Below are positions 1 through 8,554 of a DNA stretch of 29,870 bases, piece by piece (the stretch's first letter is position 1; each line of letters opens with the position of its first letter). Both the position numbers and the translations under genes were made by a program. This stretch comes from Phycisphaerae bacterium (GTDB lineage Bacteria > Planctomycetota > Phycisphaerae > Sedimentisphaerales > SG8-4): NCBI GenBank assembly GCA_030603035.1, contig JAUVYQ010000013.1, positions 1 through 29,870 on the forward strand, written 5' to 3'. A model generated the notes under the pieces. That model was not told where the DNA came from and did no database searches. It saw only the letters and a program-made list of their open reading frames with translations.

Positions 1-2480
1 GGACGGCTTGCGGGCATAATCCCGTCAAACTTCTTGGCAATGTCTCACAGGAGCAATTAGAAACACTGATTGAAAATCAGGGTTTTGTCTGTGAGCTGCA
101 GCGGGCCGTGGAAAAGCTGAAAGCATATCTTGATGGGCCAACCTGGTTTGAAGAGGTTTCTTCAAAATGTACCAGGCCCGTTATTGCGTATTTTAGTGCC
201 GAGTTTGGGATACATGAATGCCTGCCACTTTATGCCGGCGGTCTGGGAATCCTGGCGGGAGACCACTTGAAAAGTGCTTCGGACCTCGGTGTTCCATTAG
301 TTGGGATTGGCCTTCTGTATCAAAAAGGTTATTTCCGCCAGTATTTGAACATCGATGGTTGGCAGCAGGAGGTATATACAGACAATGATTTCTATAATAT
401 GCCTATCGAGCTGGTTCGCAAAAAGAGCGGCCGGCCGTTGACCATTAGCGTTGAATATCCAGGAAGATGTGTTACAGCGCAAATTTGGTGCGTTTCCGTT
501 GGCAGGATAAAATTATATCTGCTGGATACGAACGTACCTGCTAATTCCTCGACGGACCGTATGATTACCGCCAGTCTTTATGGCGGAGACAATGAAATGC
601 GAATTCGTCAGGAGATTATGCTGGGCATCGGAGGCTTAAAGGCGCTAACAGCTATGGATATTAAACCTGCTGTCTGCCATATGAACGAGGGACACGCTGC
701 TTTTATGGCACTGGAACGAATCCGAGAATTACGAAGCGCCAGGAATATGACTTTTGATGAGGCCCTGGAAGCTACGAGGTCAGGCAATGTTTTTACAATG
801 CACACCTCCGTAAAAGCCGGGCTTGATGAGTTCCCCGTGGAGTTGATGGACAAATATTTCGGTACTTTCTTCCCTGCCCTCGGCATAAATAGAGAGCGGT
901 TTTTAGAATTGGGCAGAATACTTCCTGACGACGATGCCGAGTCATTTAAAATGACAATTTTAGGATTGAGGCTGAGCAGCTATATAAACGGCGTAAGTAA
1001 ATTGCACGGGCAAATATCACGAGAGCTGTGGTCGAGTCTCTGGCCCGGCGTTCCTGTTAGTGAAGTGCCCGTAATAGCGATTACAAACGGCGTCCACGTC
1101 AAAAACTGGTTATCGGATGAGATGGGCTCTTTATATGAAAGATACCTTGGGCCAAATTGGACGGATGAAACCGTCAACGACTCGGTCTGGAATAACATCG
1201 AACAAATTCCTGATGAGGAATTATGGCGGACACATCAGCGATGTAAAGAGCGTTTGATTGTTTTTGCACGCAACCGGCTTAAGGCTCAGATGCAGCGGCG
1301 GGGTACTTACCACACTGAATTGAACCGCGCTGAGGAGGTGCTCGACCCTGAGACGCTGACCATTGGTTTTGCCAGAAGGTTTGCCGGCTATAAAAGGGGC
1401 AATTTGCTGCTTAAGGACGAGGAGCGGCTCGCAAAGCTGCTCAGTAACCCCGACAGGCCTGTCCAGATTGTTTTTGCAGGAAAGGCACACCCAAGAGATA
1501 CAGAAGGAAAGGACATTATACGGCAGATTATTCACTTTGCAACACAGTACGATTTGAGACGACACATTGTATTTCTGGAAGACTATGATATTGATGTGGC
1601 GAGGGCCTTGGTACGAGGCGTTGATATCTGGCTTAGTAATCCTCGAAGACCGATGGAGGCAAGCAGCACAAGCGGTATGAAAGCGGCCATTAACGCCGCT
1701 TTGAATATGAGCACCCTCGATGGCTGGTGGTGTGAAGGTTACACACCTGAGGAGGGATGGGTCATTGGTGCAGGTGAAAGCTATAAGAATGCCGATTATC
1801 AGGATATGGTCGAGTCGCAGGCAATTTATAATATGCTCGAAAACGAGGTTGTGCCGTTGTTTTACACTCGCTCGGCCGACAATTTGCCGCGGGCCTGGAT
1901 ACGCAGAGTAAAAAATTCTATCAAGTCCATAACCCCCCAGTTCAACACGAACAGAATGGTTCGTGAGTACACGAGAAGGTTTTATAATCCCGCTGCCGCC
2001 AAATGGAGATATTTGACTGCAGAAGCTATGGCCAGGGCAAAAGCACTTTCCATGTGGAAATCAAATATGAAAAAGGCCTGGCCTGAATTTGCCGTCAAGG
2101 ATGTCCAGATACGGGTTAAAAACGCTGAAAAAAGCCGGCAGCTAAATCCAAAACAACCTCAGCTTAAGATCGGCTCGCAGTTGAGCGTCAGGGCGTTGGT
2201 TAAGCTCGGAAAGGTCGGCCCGGATGATGTTTCAGTTGAGCTTTATCATGGGCCTGTGGATACCTGGGGCAATATTAAGGACGGCTCGGCTGTAAGAATG
2301 GATTATAAGGAGCCCTCGGGTCACGATGGGGAGCATTGGTTTGTTGGCTTGATACCCTGTGGAGCGCCCGGCCGCCGAGGCGTCGCTGTGCGGGTCTTAC
2401 CCAGGAACGACGACCTGGTTAGCCCTTATGAGCTCGGCCTTATTCTCTGGGAAACAACGCCCGCAAAGGCCAACGCGTAA
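1..2480 (+). CDS. glgP: Alpha-glucan (glycogen/maltodextrin) phosphorylase, 5' partial
   Basis: Phosphorolyses alpha-1,4-glucans to glucose-1-phosphate in the cytoplasm. The frame is open from base 3 without a stop, and the codons before the GTG at 108 encode family-like sequence (HNPVKLLGNVSQEQLE), which belongs to the N-terminal DUF3417-type region. The GTG is therefore internal and the true start lies before the window. Numbering from the GTG, the phosphorylase core starts near residue 27 (AYFSAEFGIHECLPLYAGGL), and the pyridoxal-phosphate site is TSGMKAA with Lys525. The usual EASGTSGMK reads EASSTSGMK here, a mild change. The C-terminal part (about 690-790) is a beta-rich extension typical of the TIGR02094-type subfamily. 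The gene converges on the PTS IIA gene with 29 bases between stops. The family assignment is secure; whether glycogen or maltodextrin is preferred cannot be told. Confidence 0.93.
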   Translation, partial: TACGHNPVKLLGNVSQEQLETLIENQGFVCELQRAVEKLKAYLDGPTWFEEVSSKCTRPVIAYFSAEFGIHECLPLYAGGLGILAGDHLKSASDLGVPLVGIGLLYQKGYFRQYLNIDGWQQEVYTDNDFYNMPIELVRKKSGRPLTISVEYPGRCVTAQIWCVSVGRIKLYLLDTNVPANSSTDRMITASLYGGDNEMRIRQEIMLGIGGLKALTAMDIKPAVCHMNEGHAAFMALERIRELRSARNMTFDEALEATRSGNVFTMHTSVKAGLDEFPVELMDKYFGTFFPALGINRERFLELGRILPDDDAESFKMTILGLRLSSYINGVSKLHGQISRELWSSLWPGVPVSEVPVIAITNGVHVKNWLSDEMGSLYERYLGPNWTDETVNDSVWNNIEQIPDEELWRTHQRCKERLIVFARNRLKAQMQRRGTYHTELNRAEEVLDPETLTIGFARRFAGYKRGNLLLKDEERLAKLLSNPDRPVQIVFAGKAHPRDTEGKDIIRQIIHFATQYDLRRHIVFLEDYDIDVARALVRGVDIWLSNPRRPMEASSTSGMKAAINAALNMSTLDGWWCEGYTPEEGWVIGAGESYKNADYQDMVESQAIYNMLENEVVPLFYTRSADNLPRAWIRRVKNSIKSITPQFNTNRMVREYTRRFYNPAAAKWRYLTAEAMARAKALSMWKSNMKKAWPEFAVKDVQIRVKNAEKSRQLNPKQPQLKIGSQLSVRALVKLGKVGPDDVSVELYHGPVDTWGNIKDGSAVRMDYKEPSGHDGEHWFVGLIPCGAPGRRGVAVRVLPRNDDLVSPYELGLILWETTPAKANA

Positions 2481-2509
2481 TACAGGCATCGAGCATCGAG
2501 AATCGTTTC

Positions 2510-2968
2510 TTATTCATTCTCTTTATTGTTCAGAAGCTCATAAACCTCGTCAGCGGACGTGGCTTTTTCAAGCCCTTCTTTGAATTGTTCATCGAGCATT
2601 AGTCTGCTTATTCTGGCCAGGGCCTGAATGTGAGGGCCGGTTTGGTTGGCCGGCGAGACCAGCAGAAAGATGGTTGTTACTGGTTTGCCGTCAACGCTTG
2701 CAAAATCAATCGGCTCGTCTGCGAGACCTATCGCCATAACGAGCTCCTTGACGGCTTTACATTTGCCGTGCGGGATGGCAATTCCGGAGCCGATGCCGGT
2801 ACTGCGAGTTTGTTCACGCGCCAACACCGCCTCTAAAACAACCTTTCTGTCCGACAATAATCCGTTAGTGTCGAGCAAATCCACCAGTTCGATTATTACA
2901 GATTGCTTGTCTTTGCCTTCCAGCGGGACTTTAACGCAGGTTGGTTGCAGTATTTGTGTTAGAATCAT
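2510..2968 (-). CDS. ptsN: PTS IIA domain protein, fructose/nitrogen-regulatory (PtsN-like)
   Basis: Single-domain EIIA of the fructose/mannitol/Ntr family, 152 residues from the chosen ATG. The phospho-acceptor His is in GSGIAIPHGK (His67). The C-terminal half (TIFLLVSPANQTGPHIQAL) is typical of the fold. The frame stays open upstream to 3088, but those 40 residues are unlike the family and run through a hairpin, so I start at MILTQILQP; no clear ribosome site precedes it. Stand-alone IIA proteins like this usually regulate by protein contact and do not transport sugar, and no EIIB or EIIC gene is nearby. The adjacent phosphorylase gene suggests, but does not prove, a link to carbon storage. 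A promoter-like sequence lies about 180 bases upstream, which would give a leader of roughly 170 nt. Confidence 0.85.
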   Translation of the reverse strand: MILTQILQPTCVKVPLEGKDKQSVIIELVDLLDTNGLLSDRKVVLEAVLAREQTRSTGIGSGIAIPHGKCKAVKELVMAIGLADEPIDFASVDGKPVTTIFLLVSPANQTGPHIQALARISRLMLDEQFKEGLEKATSADEVYELLNNKENE

Positions 2969-3025
2969 ATCGATTAAGGCCGAGCATACTACTATTCTGT
3001 AACATCTAATTTTGATGGGTGGCAG

Positions 3026-3063
3026 CCTCAAGCGAGTCCCGAAAAACCGGGACGAGCTTGGGG
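3026..3063 (-). repeat. Hairpin with internal G-A mismatches in ptsN leader
   Basis: The arms CCTCAAGC and GCTTGGGG pair (one G-T), then GA faces GA as a tandem mismatch, then GTCCCG pairs with CGGGAC around an AAAAAC loop. It would be transcribed in the 5' leader of the PTS IIA gene. There is no U-run, so it is not a terminator. It also looks like a dispersed repeat unit. Confidence 0.55.
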
Positions 3064-3144
3064 ATGGTTTGGAGCCAGTAACTACCACGCATTTATCGTG
3101 TTACAGACCACTACAGTTCTTACGAATTTTTACACAGACTAAAT

Positions 3145-3173
3145 ATTATATCTAATTGTGGGTCTGATTGCAA
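3145..3173 (-). promoter_or_regulatory. Putative sigma70 promoter for ptsN
   Basis: On the minus strand TTGCAA is followed after 17 bases by a perfect TATAAT. The predicted transcript start is near 3138, which gives a leader of about 170 nt containing the hairpin. Found by eye only. Confidence 0.45.
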
Positions 3174-3294
3174 CAACTTTACAAAAAATTTGAATTTGTT
3201 TTTTGTTACTTACCAGCAGTGGGACTGTTGCCGGCTGGCCTCTGCAAATACGCTTTCACCCCTTGTGACCATCGCAAAACGATGTGCGGTAATC

Positions 3295-4326
3295 TTATTT
3301 TCCAGAGTGAGTTTTTTTCTCCTCGGCGAATTTACCCGCAGGCCCGCCGGCTCTGAACATAACCGCAAAACGGGCCACCAGGGCACCGAGAAGGGCATAG
3401 CCCAGCAGCATTTGCACCATAAGCAGCAGGTGTCCGAAGAAGCTTTGGGCTTTGGCGTACATACCACTGAACCCGAGCGTTGTCATTGTAACGATGGAAA
3501 AGTAAAGAGTTCGCAAAGGCACAAGCCACCATTGCACCGCCGCTCCCTGCTCGTCTGTGAACAGATTACTGACAACCCCGCCAGGAGCCAGACGGCCCCA
3601 ATGGTAATAGATGTTTGCAAAGATAAACGCCAGAGCGAAGAAGGTAAATATAATCCGTCCGGTGGCTCGGCCGTAATCACTCACCCACCAAAAGCCCTTA
3701 ACCAGCCATCCCACCTTGGAGTGTGTCTTATACCAGTCCTCCCAGTTCGCACGCCTGATGTTGTATTCCAGAAGCTGTTTTGTTTCCGGGTCTATGCGTG
3801 CGCCGCCCAGGCCGACACCGTGAAAATCCGTGTCACGGTCAACCGCACAATCCCAGAGCAATGTGGCACCGTCGACAATCGCCGTTGTGAAATTTGCACC
3901 TTCCAGATTGGCCTTGTAGAAGGTCGCGCCTTCCAGATGGGCCTCGCCGAAGGCCGCTTTTTCCAGATGCCCATTGTCGAGTTTTGCCATTTCCAGATGG
4001 GCGTAATTAAGCTTCGCGCCTTTTAGGCGGGCTTCCCAGAGGGTCGCCTCTTCCAGAAGAGCAAGTCTAAGGTCTGCGCCCTCCAGATGGGCTTTGTAGA
4101 AAATCGCTTCCTCCAGATGGGCACCGGTGAGGTCCGCCTTTTTTAGCTGGGCCCTTTCGAAGTTTGCGCCTTCCAGAAGAACACTTTCGCCTTTATGTTC
4201 GTCTCGCCATTTGTTCCACTCCGTGATGTCCTTCTCTTCCGAGCAGCGGATAAGCATATCGTACTGCTCTTGGCTGAACCTGCGTTCGCGCTTCAGCCCC
4301 TGCTGTTGGGATTTTGATTCGTCCAT
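3295..4326 (-). CDS. Pentapeptide-repeat protein fused to two-helix ion channel
   Basis: A 343-residue membrane protein. Residues 1-48 are charged and helical. Residues 50-158 are pentapeptide repeats arranged as near-perfect ten-residue pairs (variants of AHLEGA-F-KA), which fold as a right-handed beta-helix. After a linker come TM1 (about 223-243), a pore helix, the filter TTLGFS (282-287) and TM2 (about 297-322), matching the Ion_trans_2 potassium-channel module. The tail is short and basic. Such fusions are known; the beta-helix probably serves as a cytoplasmic docking or gating domain. The filter differs from canonical TVGYG, so K+ selectivity is uncertain. The start is supported by AGGAG seven bases before the ATG. 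At DNA level the repeats show as recurring TTCCAGATGGGC on the plus strand. It seems to be monocistronic. Confidence 0.85.
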   Translation of the reverse strand: MDESKSQQQGLKRERRFSQEQYDMLIRCSEEKDITEWNKWRDEHKGESVLLEGANFERAQLKKADLTGAHLEEAIFYKAHLEGADLRLALLEEATLWEARLKGAKLNYAHLEMAKLDNGHLEKAAFGEAHLEGATFYKANLEGANFTTAIVDGATLLWDCAVDRDTDFHGVGLGGARIDPETKQLLEYNIRRANWEDWYKTHSKVGWLVKGFWWVSDYGRATGRIIFTFFALAFIFANIYYHWGRLAPGGVVSNLFTDEQGAAVQWWLVPLRTLYFSIVTMTTLGFSGMYAKAQSFFGHLLLMVQMLLGYALLGALVARFAVMFRAGGPAGKFAEEKKTHSGK

Positions 4327-4651
4327 CTTTTTCTCCTGTTGTGGGTTTACAGACGCATATTATCGGTATCGCCTGTCTTTATATCAATCACATTCTCTCA
4401 ACACCGCCGCCTCTCGTCAAAATCGGCCATTTGCAATTGCAACTTGAGAACTCATGTGTTTTTATCCGGACGTCTGTTTCCCGATATCGCCTCGGCAAAT
4501 TAAAATCCACGTCGAACCCGATTCTGACCCCTGTCTCCCGGCTTCTGCCTTTTTCCCTTTACATCCAGGTACTATCCGGCTAAAATAAAATACCGTAATT
4601 GTGTGATGCGTATCTAATACGAAATACGAGATACGATATACGAGATTCACT
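4327..4651. other. Divergent intergenic region upstream of cimA
   Basis: Separates the minus-strand channel gene from cimA. It holds low-complexity CT-rich sequence (about 4525-4565) and ends in an ATACGAGATACGA-type repeat that runs almost to the cimA ATG. I see no riboswitch or T-box fold and no convincing promoter. Confidence 0.5.
4616..4648 (+). repeat. ATACGAGATACGA-type dispersed repeat
   Basis: Tandem variants of ATACGA(G/A) (tacgaaatacgagatacgat and so on) end two bases before the cimA start codon. The same motif recurs at 15232-15264 inside another repeat cluster. No ribosome-binding site is left between this repeat and the ATG. Confidence 0.65.
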
Positions 4652-6247
4652 ATGGAAAAGATAAAGCTTTACGACACTACTCTTCGTGATGGCATGCAGG
4701 CAGAAGGCGTCAGCTTTTCGCTCGAAGACAAGCTCTCAATCGCCAGGTGCCTTGACGAGCTTGGCCTCGATTACATCGAAGGTGGATACGCCGCCTCCAA
4801 CCCCAAGGAAATGCAGTTCTTTACCGAGGCAGCCAGACTCGGTTTGAAGAATTCAAAAATCGTTGCATTCGGCAGCACCCGCAGGGCAGATGCAAAGGTC
4901 GCCGACGATGCCTCGCTCAACGCAATGCTCGCCTGCAGGACACCGGCCGCTACCGTGGTTGGCAAATGCTGGGACCTGCACGTAACGGATGTGCTCGGCT
5001 GCTCGCTCGATAAGAACCTTACTATATGTGCCGAGTCGGTCGAGTACCTGAAAAAGCAAGGCCTTGAGACAATCTTCGACGCCGAGCATTTCTACGACGG
5101 CTACAAAAACAATCGCGAATATGCGATGAAGGTTTTGGCTGCTGCCGCTGACGCCGGCGCCGACGTGCTGGCCCTTTGCGATACCACCGGCGGCGCTCTG
5201 CCGAACGAAGTTTACGAAATCACAAAGGTCGTCTGCGAGAAATTCAGCCCGCTGATGGTCGGCATTCACGCTCACAACGACAGCGATTGTGCGACCGCCA
5301 ATTCGTTGGCTGCGGTACGGGCCGGTGCCCGCCACGTCCAGGGCACAATGAACGGACTCGGCGAGCGATGTGGAAACGCCAATTTGTGTACGGTCATACC
5401 TGACCTTGCGTTGAAGATGGGCTTTGTTGCCCTTAGTCCCGAAAAAATCAAAACCCTCACCGAGGTGTCCCGTTTCATTTTCGAGATTGGCAATCTAACG
5501 CCGGTAATGAATATGCCCTATGTCGGCGGGAGCGCTTTTGCCCACAAGGCAGGCCTCCACGTCGACGCCCTGCGCAAAAACAAACGCCCCTACGAGCACA
5601 TCGACCCGGCCCTTATCGGCAACGAACGACGGTTCCTTATTTCCGAGTTGAGCGGAAAGTCCAACGTCCTCGCCGAGCTCGAAAAGGCAAAAATCGCCGA
5701 GGACAAGAAATTGGCTAAAAAGATACTTCTCCGTGTCCAGGAGCTTGAGAGCGCCGGCTTCCAATTCGAGGCCGCTAACGCCAGCTTCGACCTGCTGGTA
5801 AAAAAGACTATGGGCACGTATGAGCCGGCTTTTGAGCTTATAAAGTACTACGTAACCACGGAAAAACGAGCAACCGGCGAGCTGGTTACCGAGGCCACCA
5901 TTAAACTAAAGGTCGGCGATAAAGTCGAGCACGTCGTCGGCGAAGGCGATGGCCCCGTCAACGCCCTCGACGCCGCCTTACGAAAATCGCTCGAGAATTT
6001 TTACCCGAGCATCAAGGACATTCACCTGATTGATTACAAGGTGAGGGTAGTCAATGCTAAAGCCGGCACCGCCGCCCATGTCCGCGTTATAATCGAATCC
6101 CGCGACAAAACTTCAATCTGGGGCACGGTCGGCTGCTCAGAAAACATAATCGAGGCCTCCTGGCAGGCTCTCTCAGACTCCGTAGAATACAAACTACAAA
6201 AAGACGCGTCTCGTCATTCTGAGCGCAGCGAAGAATCTCAATCGTAA
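4652..6247 (+). CDS. cimA: (R)-citramalate synthase
   Basis: Condenses pyruvate with acetyl-CoA to citramalate, the first step of the threonine-independent isoleucine route. It has the N-terminal TIM-barrel motif YDTTLRDGMQAEG, the metal-site HAHND, GTMNGLGERCGNANL, and the C-terminal LeuA-type regulatory domain (about 390-515), so it belongs to the CimA (TIGR00977) group within the HMGL-like family; the start sequence and length near 515-530 fit. The last 14 or so residues (DASRHSERSEESQS) do not belong to the family: they are read from a dispersed repeat that also supplies the stop codon. The start has no visible Shine-Dalgarno and follows another repeat. It lies alone between the channel gene and a secreted protein gene. 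A true isopropylmalate synthase is less likely given the MQAEGVSFS motif. Confidence 0.93.
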   Translation: MEKIKLYDTTLRDGMQAEGVSFSLEDKLSIARCLDELGLDYIEGGYAASNPKEMQFFTEAARLGLKNSKIVAFGSTRRADAKVADDASLNAMLACRTPAATVVGKCWDLHVTDVLGCSLDKNLTICAESVEYLKKQGLETIFDAEHFYDGYKNNREYAMKVLAAAADAGADVLALCDTTGGALPNEVYEITKVVCEKFSPLMVGIHAHNDSDCATANSLAAVRAGARHVQGTMNGLGERCGNANLCTVIPDLALKMGFVALSPEKIKTLTEVSRFIFEIGNLTPVMNMPYVGGSAFAHKAGLHVDALRKNKRPYEHIDPALIGNERRFLISELSGKSNVLAELEKAKIAEDKKLAKKILLRVQELESAGFQFEAANASFDLLVKKTMGTYEPAFELIKYYVTTEKRATGELVTEATIKLKVGDKVEHVVGEGDGPVNALDAALRKSLENFYPSIKDIHLIDYKVRVVNAKAGTAAHVRVIIESRDKTSIWGTVGCSENIIEASWQALSDSVEYKLQKDASRHSERSEESQS

Positions 6248-6271
6248 ATCGACAATCGTAAATTGTAAATT
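6213..6271 (+). repeat. HSERSEES-type dispersed repeat overlapping the cimA 3' end
   Basis: The motif CATTCTGAGCGCAGCGAAGA, followed by AATCGTAAATCGACAATCG strings, is a common dispersed element that encodes HSERSEES when read in this frame. It covers the last codons and stop of cimA. Fragments of the same TCAGAATGAC core appear near 18425 and 20540. Confidence 0.7.
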
Positions 6272-6309
6272 AAAACTGCCCCCGGGTTTATCTTGGGCGT
6301 TATACTAAG

Positions 6310-7680
6310 ATGACAAAACATAGGTGCTTCACTTTCCAGTGGTTCGTATTTTGTGTCTTGGCGTTAGCCGGTCCATATACAGTCCTCTATGCGAAGGAAA
6401 ATGGTTTCATCCATTTTGACACCACAGACCTCGGTAAGCCGGATGATAAAGTTCCGCTGATTCAGCCCTGGAAAACCATCGCCCTCGAACCTCAATACGG
6501 CGGCCAGTGGGTGGTGGCGGGTGATGTGGATGCCGACGGCGTAGTCGATATTGTCAGCGCTGAAAACTTCAATAAAGGTGACGTGCATTTCACAAGTACA
6601 GCGGTCGCCCAGAACCTCGACGGCTCGGTCTTGTGGCGATGGGGTGACCCGGACCTCGGACGAAAGAGCTGGCACCACGACGTTGCTTGCCAGATTCACG
6701 ATTGGAACGGTGACGGCAAAAACGAAGTTGTTCTTTGCACCAAAGGTTTTCTTATCGAGCTTGAGGGGGCCACTGGACGCGAACTAAGACGAATACCCAT
6801 CTCTGAGCAAGCTACTGACTGTTTGGTGTTTTGCAATCTCTCAGGCGGTAGCCGGCCTACCGACGTATTAGTTAAGGACCGATACCACCGAATTTGGGCC
6901 TACAATCGCCAGGGTGAGCTGCTCTGGACGGTCAAAGACCCTGGTGGCTTCCGGACCGCCCACCAGCCAAGGCCCATTGACATCGACGGTGACGGACGTG
7001 ATGAAATCATGGCTGGTTATGCCTTGCTGAATCCCGATGGCTCTGTTCGCTGGGTCTTTCGGTCAAAAAAAGTCGATCAGGCCCGCGGGCACCTCGACTG
7101 TGCTCGCATTTTCCGTCGCGGCGGCTCTCCTGAAGACTTTCGTATCGTACTCACCTGCTGCGGAGCTAACAATATCGCCCTTGTGAATGGAAATGGCAAA
7201 GTGTTGTGGGAAATCTCCGGCCGTCATTTTGAATCCGTGGACGTCGGATACATCATACCTGACCGCCCGGGACCACATATTTTCGTCGATATCGACCATC
7301 AGCCTTACGGAAAGAGCCCGCTTTGGCTGTTGGATGAAAAGGGTCAGCTTCTTGGACAACTGGTGACCGATTACAGCCGGCACCACTGCTTGTTGGACTG
7401 GACCGGAGATGGCATGGATGAAATCCTGGTCGCTCATAAAGCCGGCCTTTACAACCATCGAGGCCGGCGAATCGCTACATTCAGCACACCGGGCCTCGAC
7501 ACCTCTGCCGACCGCAGCAAATACGAAAAAAGTATGCTCATCGGCGATATGACTGCTGACGGAATACCCGATGTCCTCATAGCCACCCCGTATATGGTGT
7601 ACATATACAAGAATACCACGGGTAAGAAACCCGACAAGCCGGTCCCATTGGGGACAGAACTCAATTTCACTCTCTATTAG
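6310..7680 (+). CDS. Secreted FG-GAP/VCBS-type beta-propeller protein
   Basis: 456 residues with an N-terminal signal peptide (hydrophobic about 8-27). At least five calcium-loop motifs of the Dx(D/N/T)xDGxx(D/E) type are spaced through the protein: DVDADGVVD (72), DWNGDGKNE (131), DIDGDGRDE (224), DWTGDGMDE (363) and DMTADGIPD (413). With the recurring GxLLW/GxVLW strands they indicate an integrin-alpha-like or PQQ-like beta-propeller. Similar folds occur in family 11 rhamnogalacturonan lyases, and secreted planctomycete propellers are often tied to polysaccharide breakdown, but I cannot identify catalytic residues and do not assign a reaction. The start has only a weak ribosome site. It follows cimA by 62 bases of repeat DNA and is probably transcribed separately. 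Confidence 0.75.
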   Translation: MTKHRCFTFQWFVFCVLALAGPYTVLYAKENGFIHFDTTDLGKPDDKVPLIQPWKTIALEPQYGGQWVVAGDVDADGVVDIVSAENFNKGDVHFTSTAVAQNLDGSVLWRWGDPDLGRKSWHHDVACQIHDWNGDGKNEVVLCTKGFLIELEGATGRELRRIPISEQATDCLVFCNLSGGSRPTDVLVKDRYHRIWAYNRQGELLWTVKDPGGFRTAHQPRPIDIDGDGRDEIMAGYALLNPDGSVRWVFRSKKVDQARGHLDCARIFRRGGSPEDFRIVLTCCGANNIALVNGNGKVLWEISGRHFESVDVGYIIPDRPGPHIFVDIDHQPYGKSPLWLLDEKGQLLGQLVTDYSRHHCLLDWTGDGMDEILVAHKAGLYNHRGRRIATFSTPGLDTSADRSKYEKSMLIGDMTADGIPDVLIATPYMVYIYKNTTGKKPDKPVPLGTELNFTLY

Positions 7681-7709
7681 TGTGCGGCGTAAATTTCGCC
7701 AAATACTCC

Positions 7710-7725
7710 CCGGCTTTCCAGCCGG
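7710..7725. repeat. Short hairpin between convergent genes
   Basis: CCGGCT-TTCC-AGCCGG, a six-base perfect stem between the ends of the propeller gene and livF. No T-run follows on either strand, so a terminator role is doubtful. Confidence 0.3.
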
Positions 7726-7819
7726 ACGCAATAGAGCGGGTTATTTGGATACGCTCTAAGCATTCTCGGTTATTCTATAGTCTGAAAGTGGGATTGTGAT
7801 GAGCGGCGATATGACTATG

Positions 7820-8554
7820 TCAGGCCTTTCGCTGCATGCCCAGGAAGGCCTTTTTGACTTCCTCATTACGCAACAGATTCTTGCCAGTATCTTTCAATAC
7901 AATCTCGCCAATGCTGAAAACGTAAGCCCTATGTGCGATCTCCAACGCTTCTGACGCGTTTTGCTCTACCAATAATATGCTTGTACCGTTTTTATGGACT
8001 TCTATGAGTTTATCAAAAATCAGCTCGACGTAATTTGGAGATAGCCCGAGCGAAGGCTCATCGGCAAGTAACAACTTCGGTCTAAGCATTAGCGCTCTGC
8101 CCATGGCCAGCATCTGCTGCTCACCTGTGGAAAGAGTACCGGCTCTTTGTCTTACTCTTTTTTCAAGCTCTGTGAAAAGTGCAAGGACCATATCAATGTC
8201 TTTTCTTATCGCTGCTTTATCGTTCCGTTTGTAAGCCCCCATTTGAAGATTTTCCAACACTGTCATCGTGGGAAAAACACGTCTGCCTTCTGGAACTAAA
8301 GAAATTCCTCTCCCAACCAATTCGTCTGTTCTCAAACCTTTGATCTTGTTGCCCTCAAACAAAATCTCTCCAGAATCAATACTCCCATCCGTTGCAGTCA
8401 ACACTCCGCTGACAGCTTTAAGTGCCGTTGACTTGCCTGCCCCATTGGGTCCTATCATAGCCACTATCTCTCCCTCTCCCACTTCAAAGGAGACATTCTT
8501 AAGGGCCACAACTGCCCCATATCGAGCTGTCAGATTCTTTACCTCAAGTAGCAA
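7820..8554 (-). CDS. livF: Branched-chain amino acid ABC transporter ATP-binding protein LivF
   Basis: One of two ATPases driving the Liv-type importer. From the chosen start ([13 protein letters not shown]) the Walker [10 protein letters not shown] is at about 35-43, the signature is [16 protein letters not shown] and Walker B is [11 protein letters not shown]. An ATG 27 bases upstream gives an extension unlike the family. The TTG at 8554 is preceded at seven bases by AGGAG, gives the standard LivF N-terminus, and overlaps the livG stop by 11 bases, so I prefer it (244 residues). It is the last gene of the operon. Substrate range cannot be read from the ATPase; related systems also carry urea or amides. 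Confidence 0.92.
   Translation of the reverse strand: MLLEVKNLTARYGAVVALKNVSFEVGEGEIVAMIGPNGAGKSTALKAVSGVLTATDGSIDSGEILFEGNKIKGLRTDELVGRGISLVPEGRRVFPTMTVLENLQMGAYKRNDKAAIRKDIDMVLALFTELEKRVRQRAGTLSTGEQQMLAMGRALMLRPKLLLADEPSLGLSPNYVELIFDKLIEVHKNGTSILLVEQNASEALEIAHRAYVFSIGEIVLKDTGKNLLRNEEVKKAFLGMQRKA

Larger units (their letters stand above)
2969..3294. other. Intergenic: ptsN leader and end of the channel gene
   Basis: No gene is supported here. The stretch holds a hairpin (3026-3063), a sigma70-like promoter facing ptsN (3145-3173) and A/T-rich sequence after the ion-channel gene stop. Short open frames on either strand have no recognisable protein features. Confidence 0.6.

Noticed and set aside
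3190..4026. Plus-strand open frame of 278 codons
   Set aside because: Antisense to the pentapeptide-repeat channel; its repetitive FQMG-type sequence is the reverse reading of the repeat codons.
4327..4651. Possible leader attenuator or T-box before cimA
   Set aside because: I found no specifier stem, T-box sequence or terminator; the region is low-complexity and repeat DNA.
7063..7731. Minus-strand frame of 222 codons
   Set aside because: Shadow of the secreted FG-GAP gene, which has a signal peptide and five calcium-loop motifs in the plus-strand frame.
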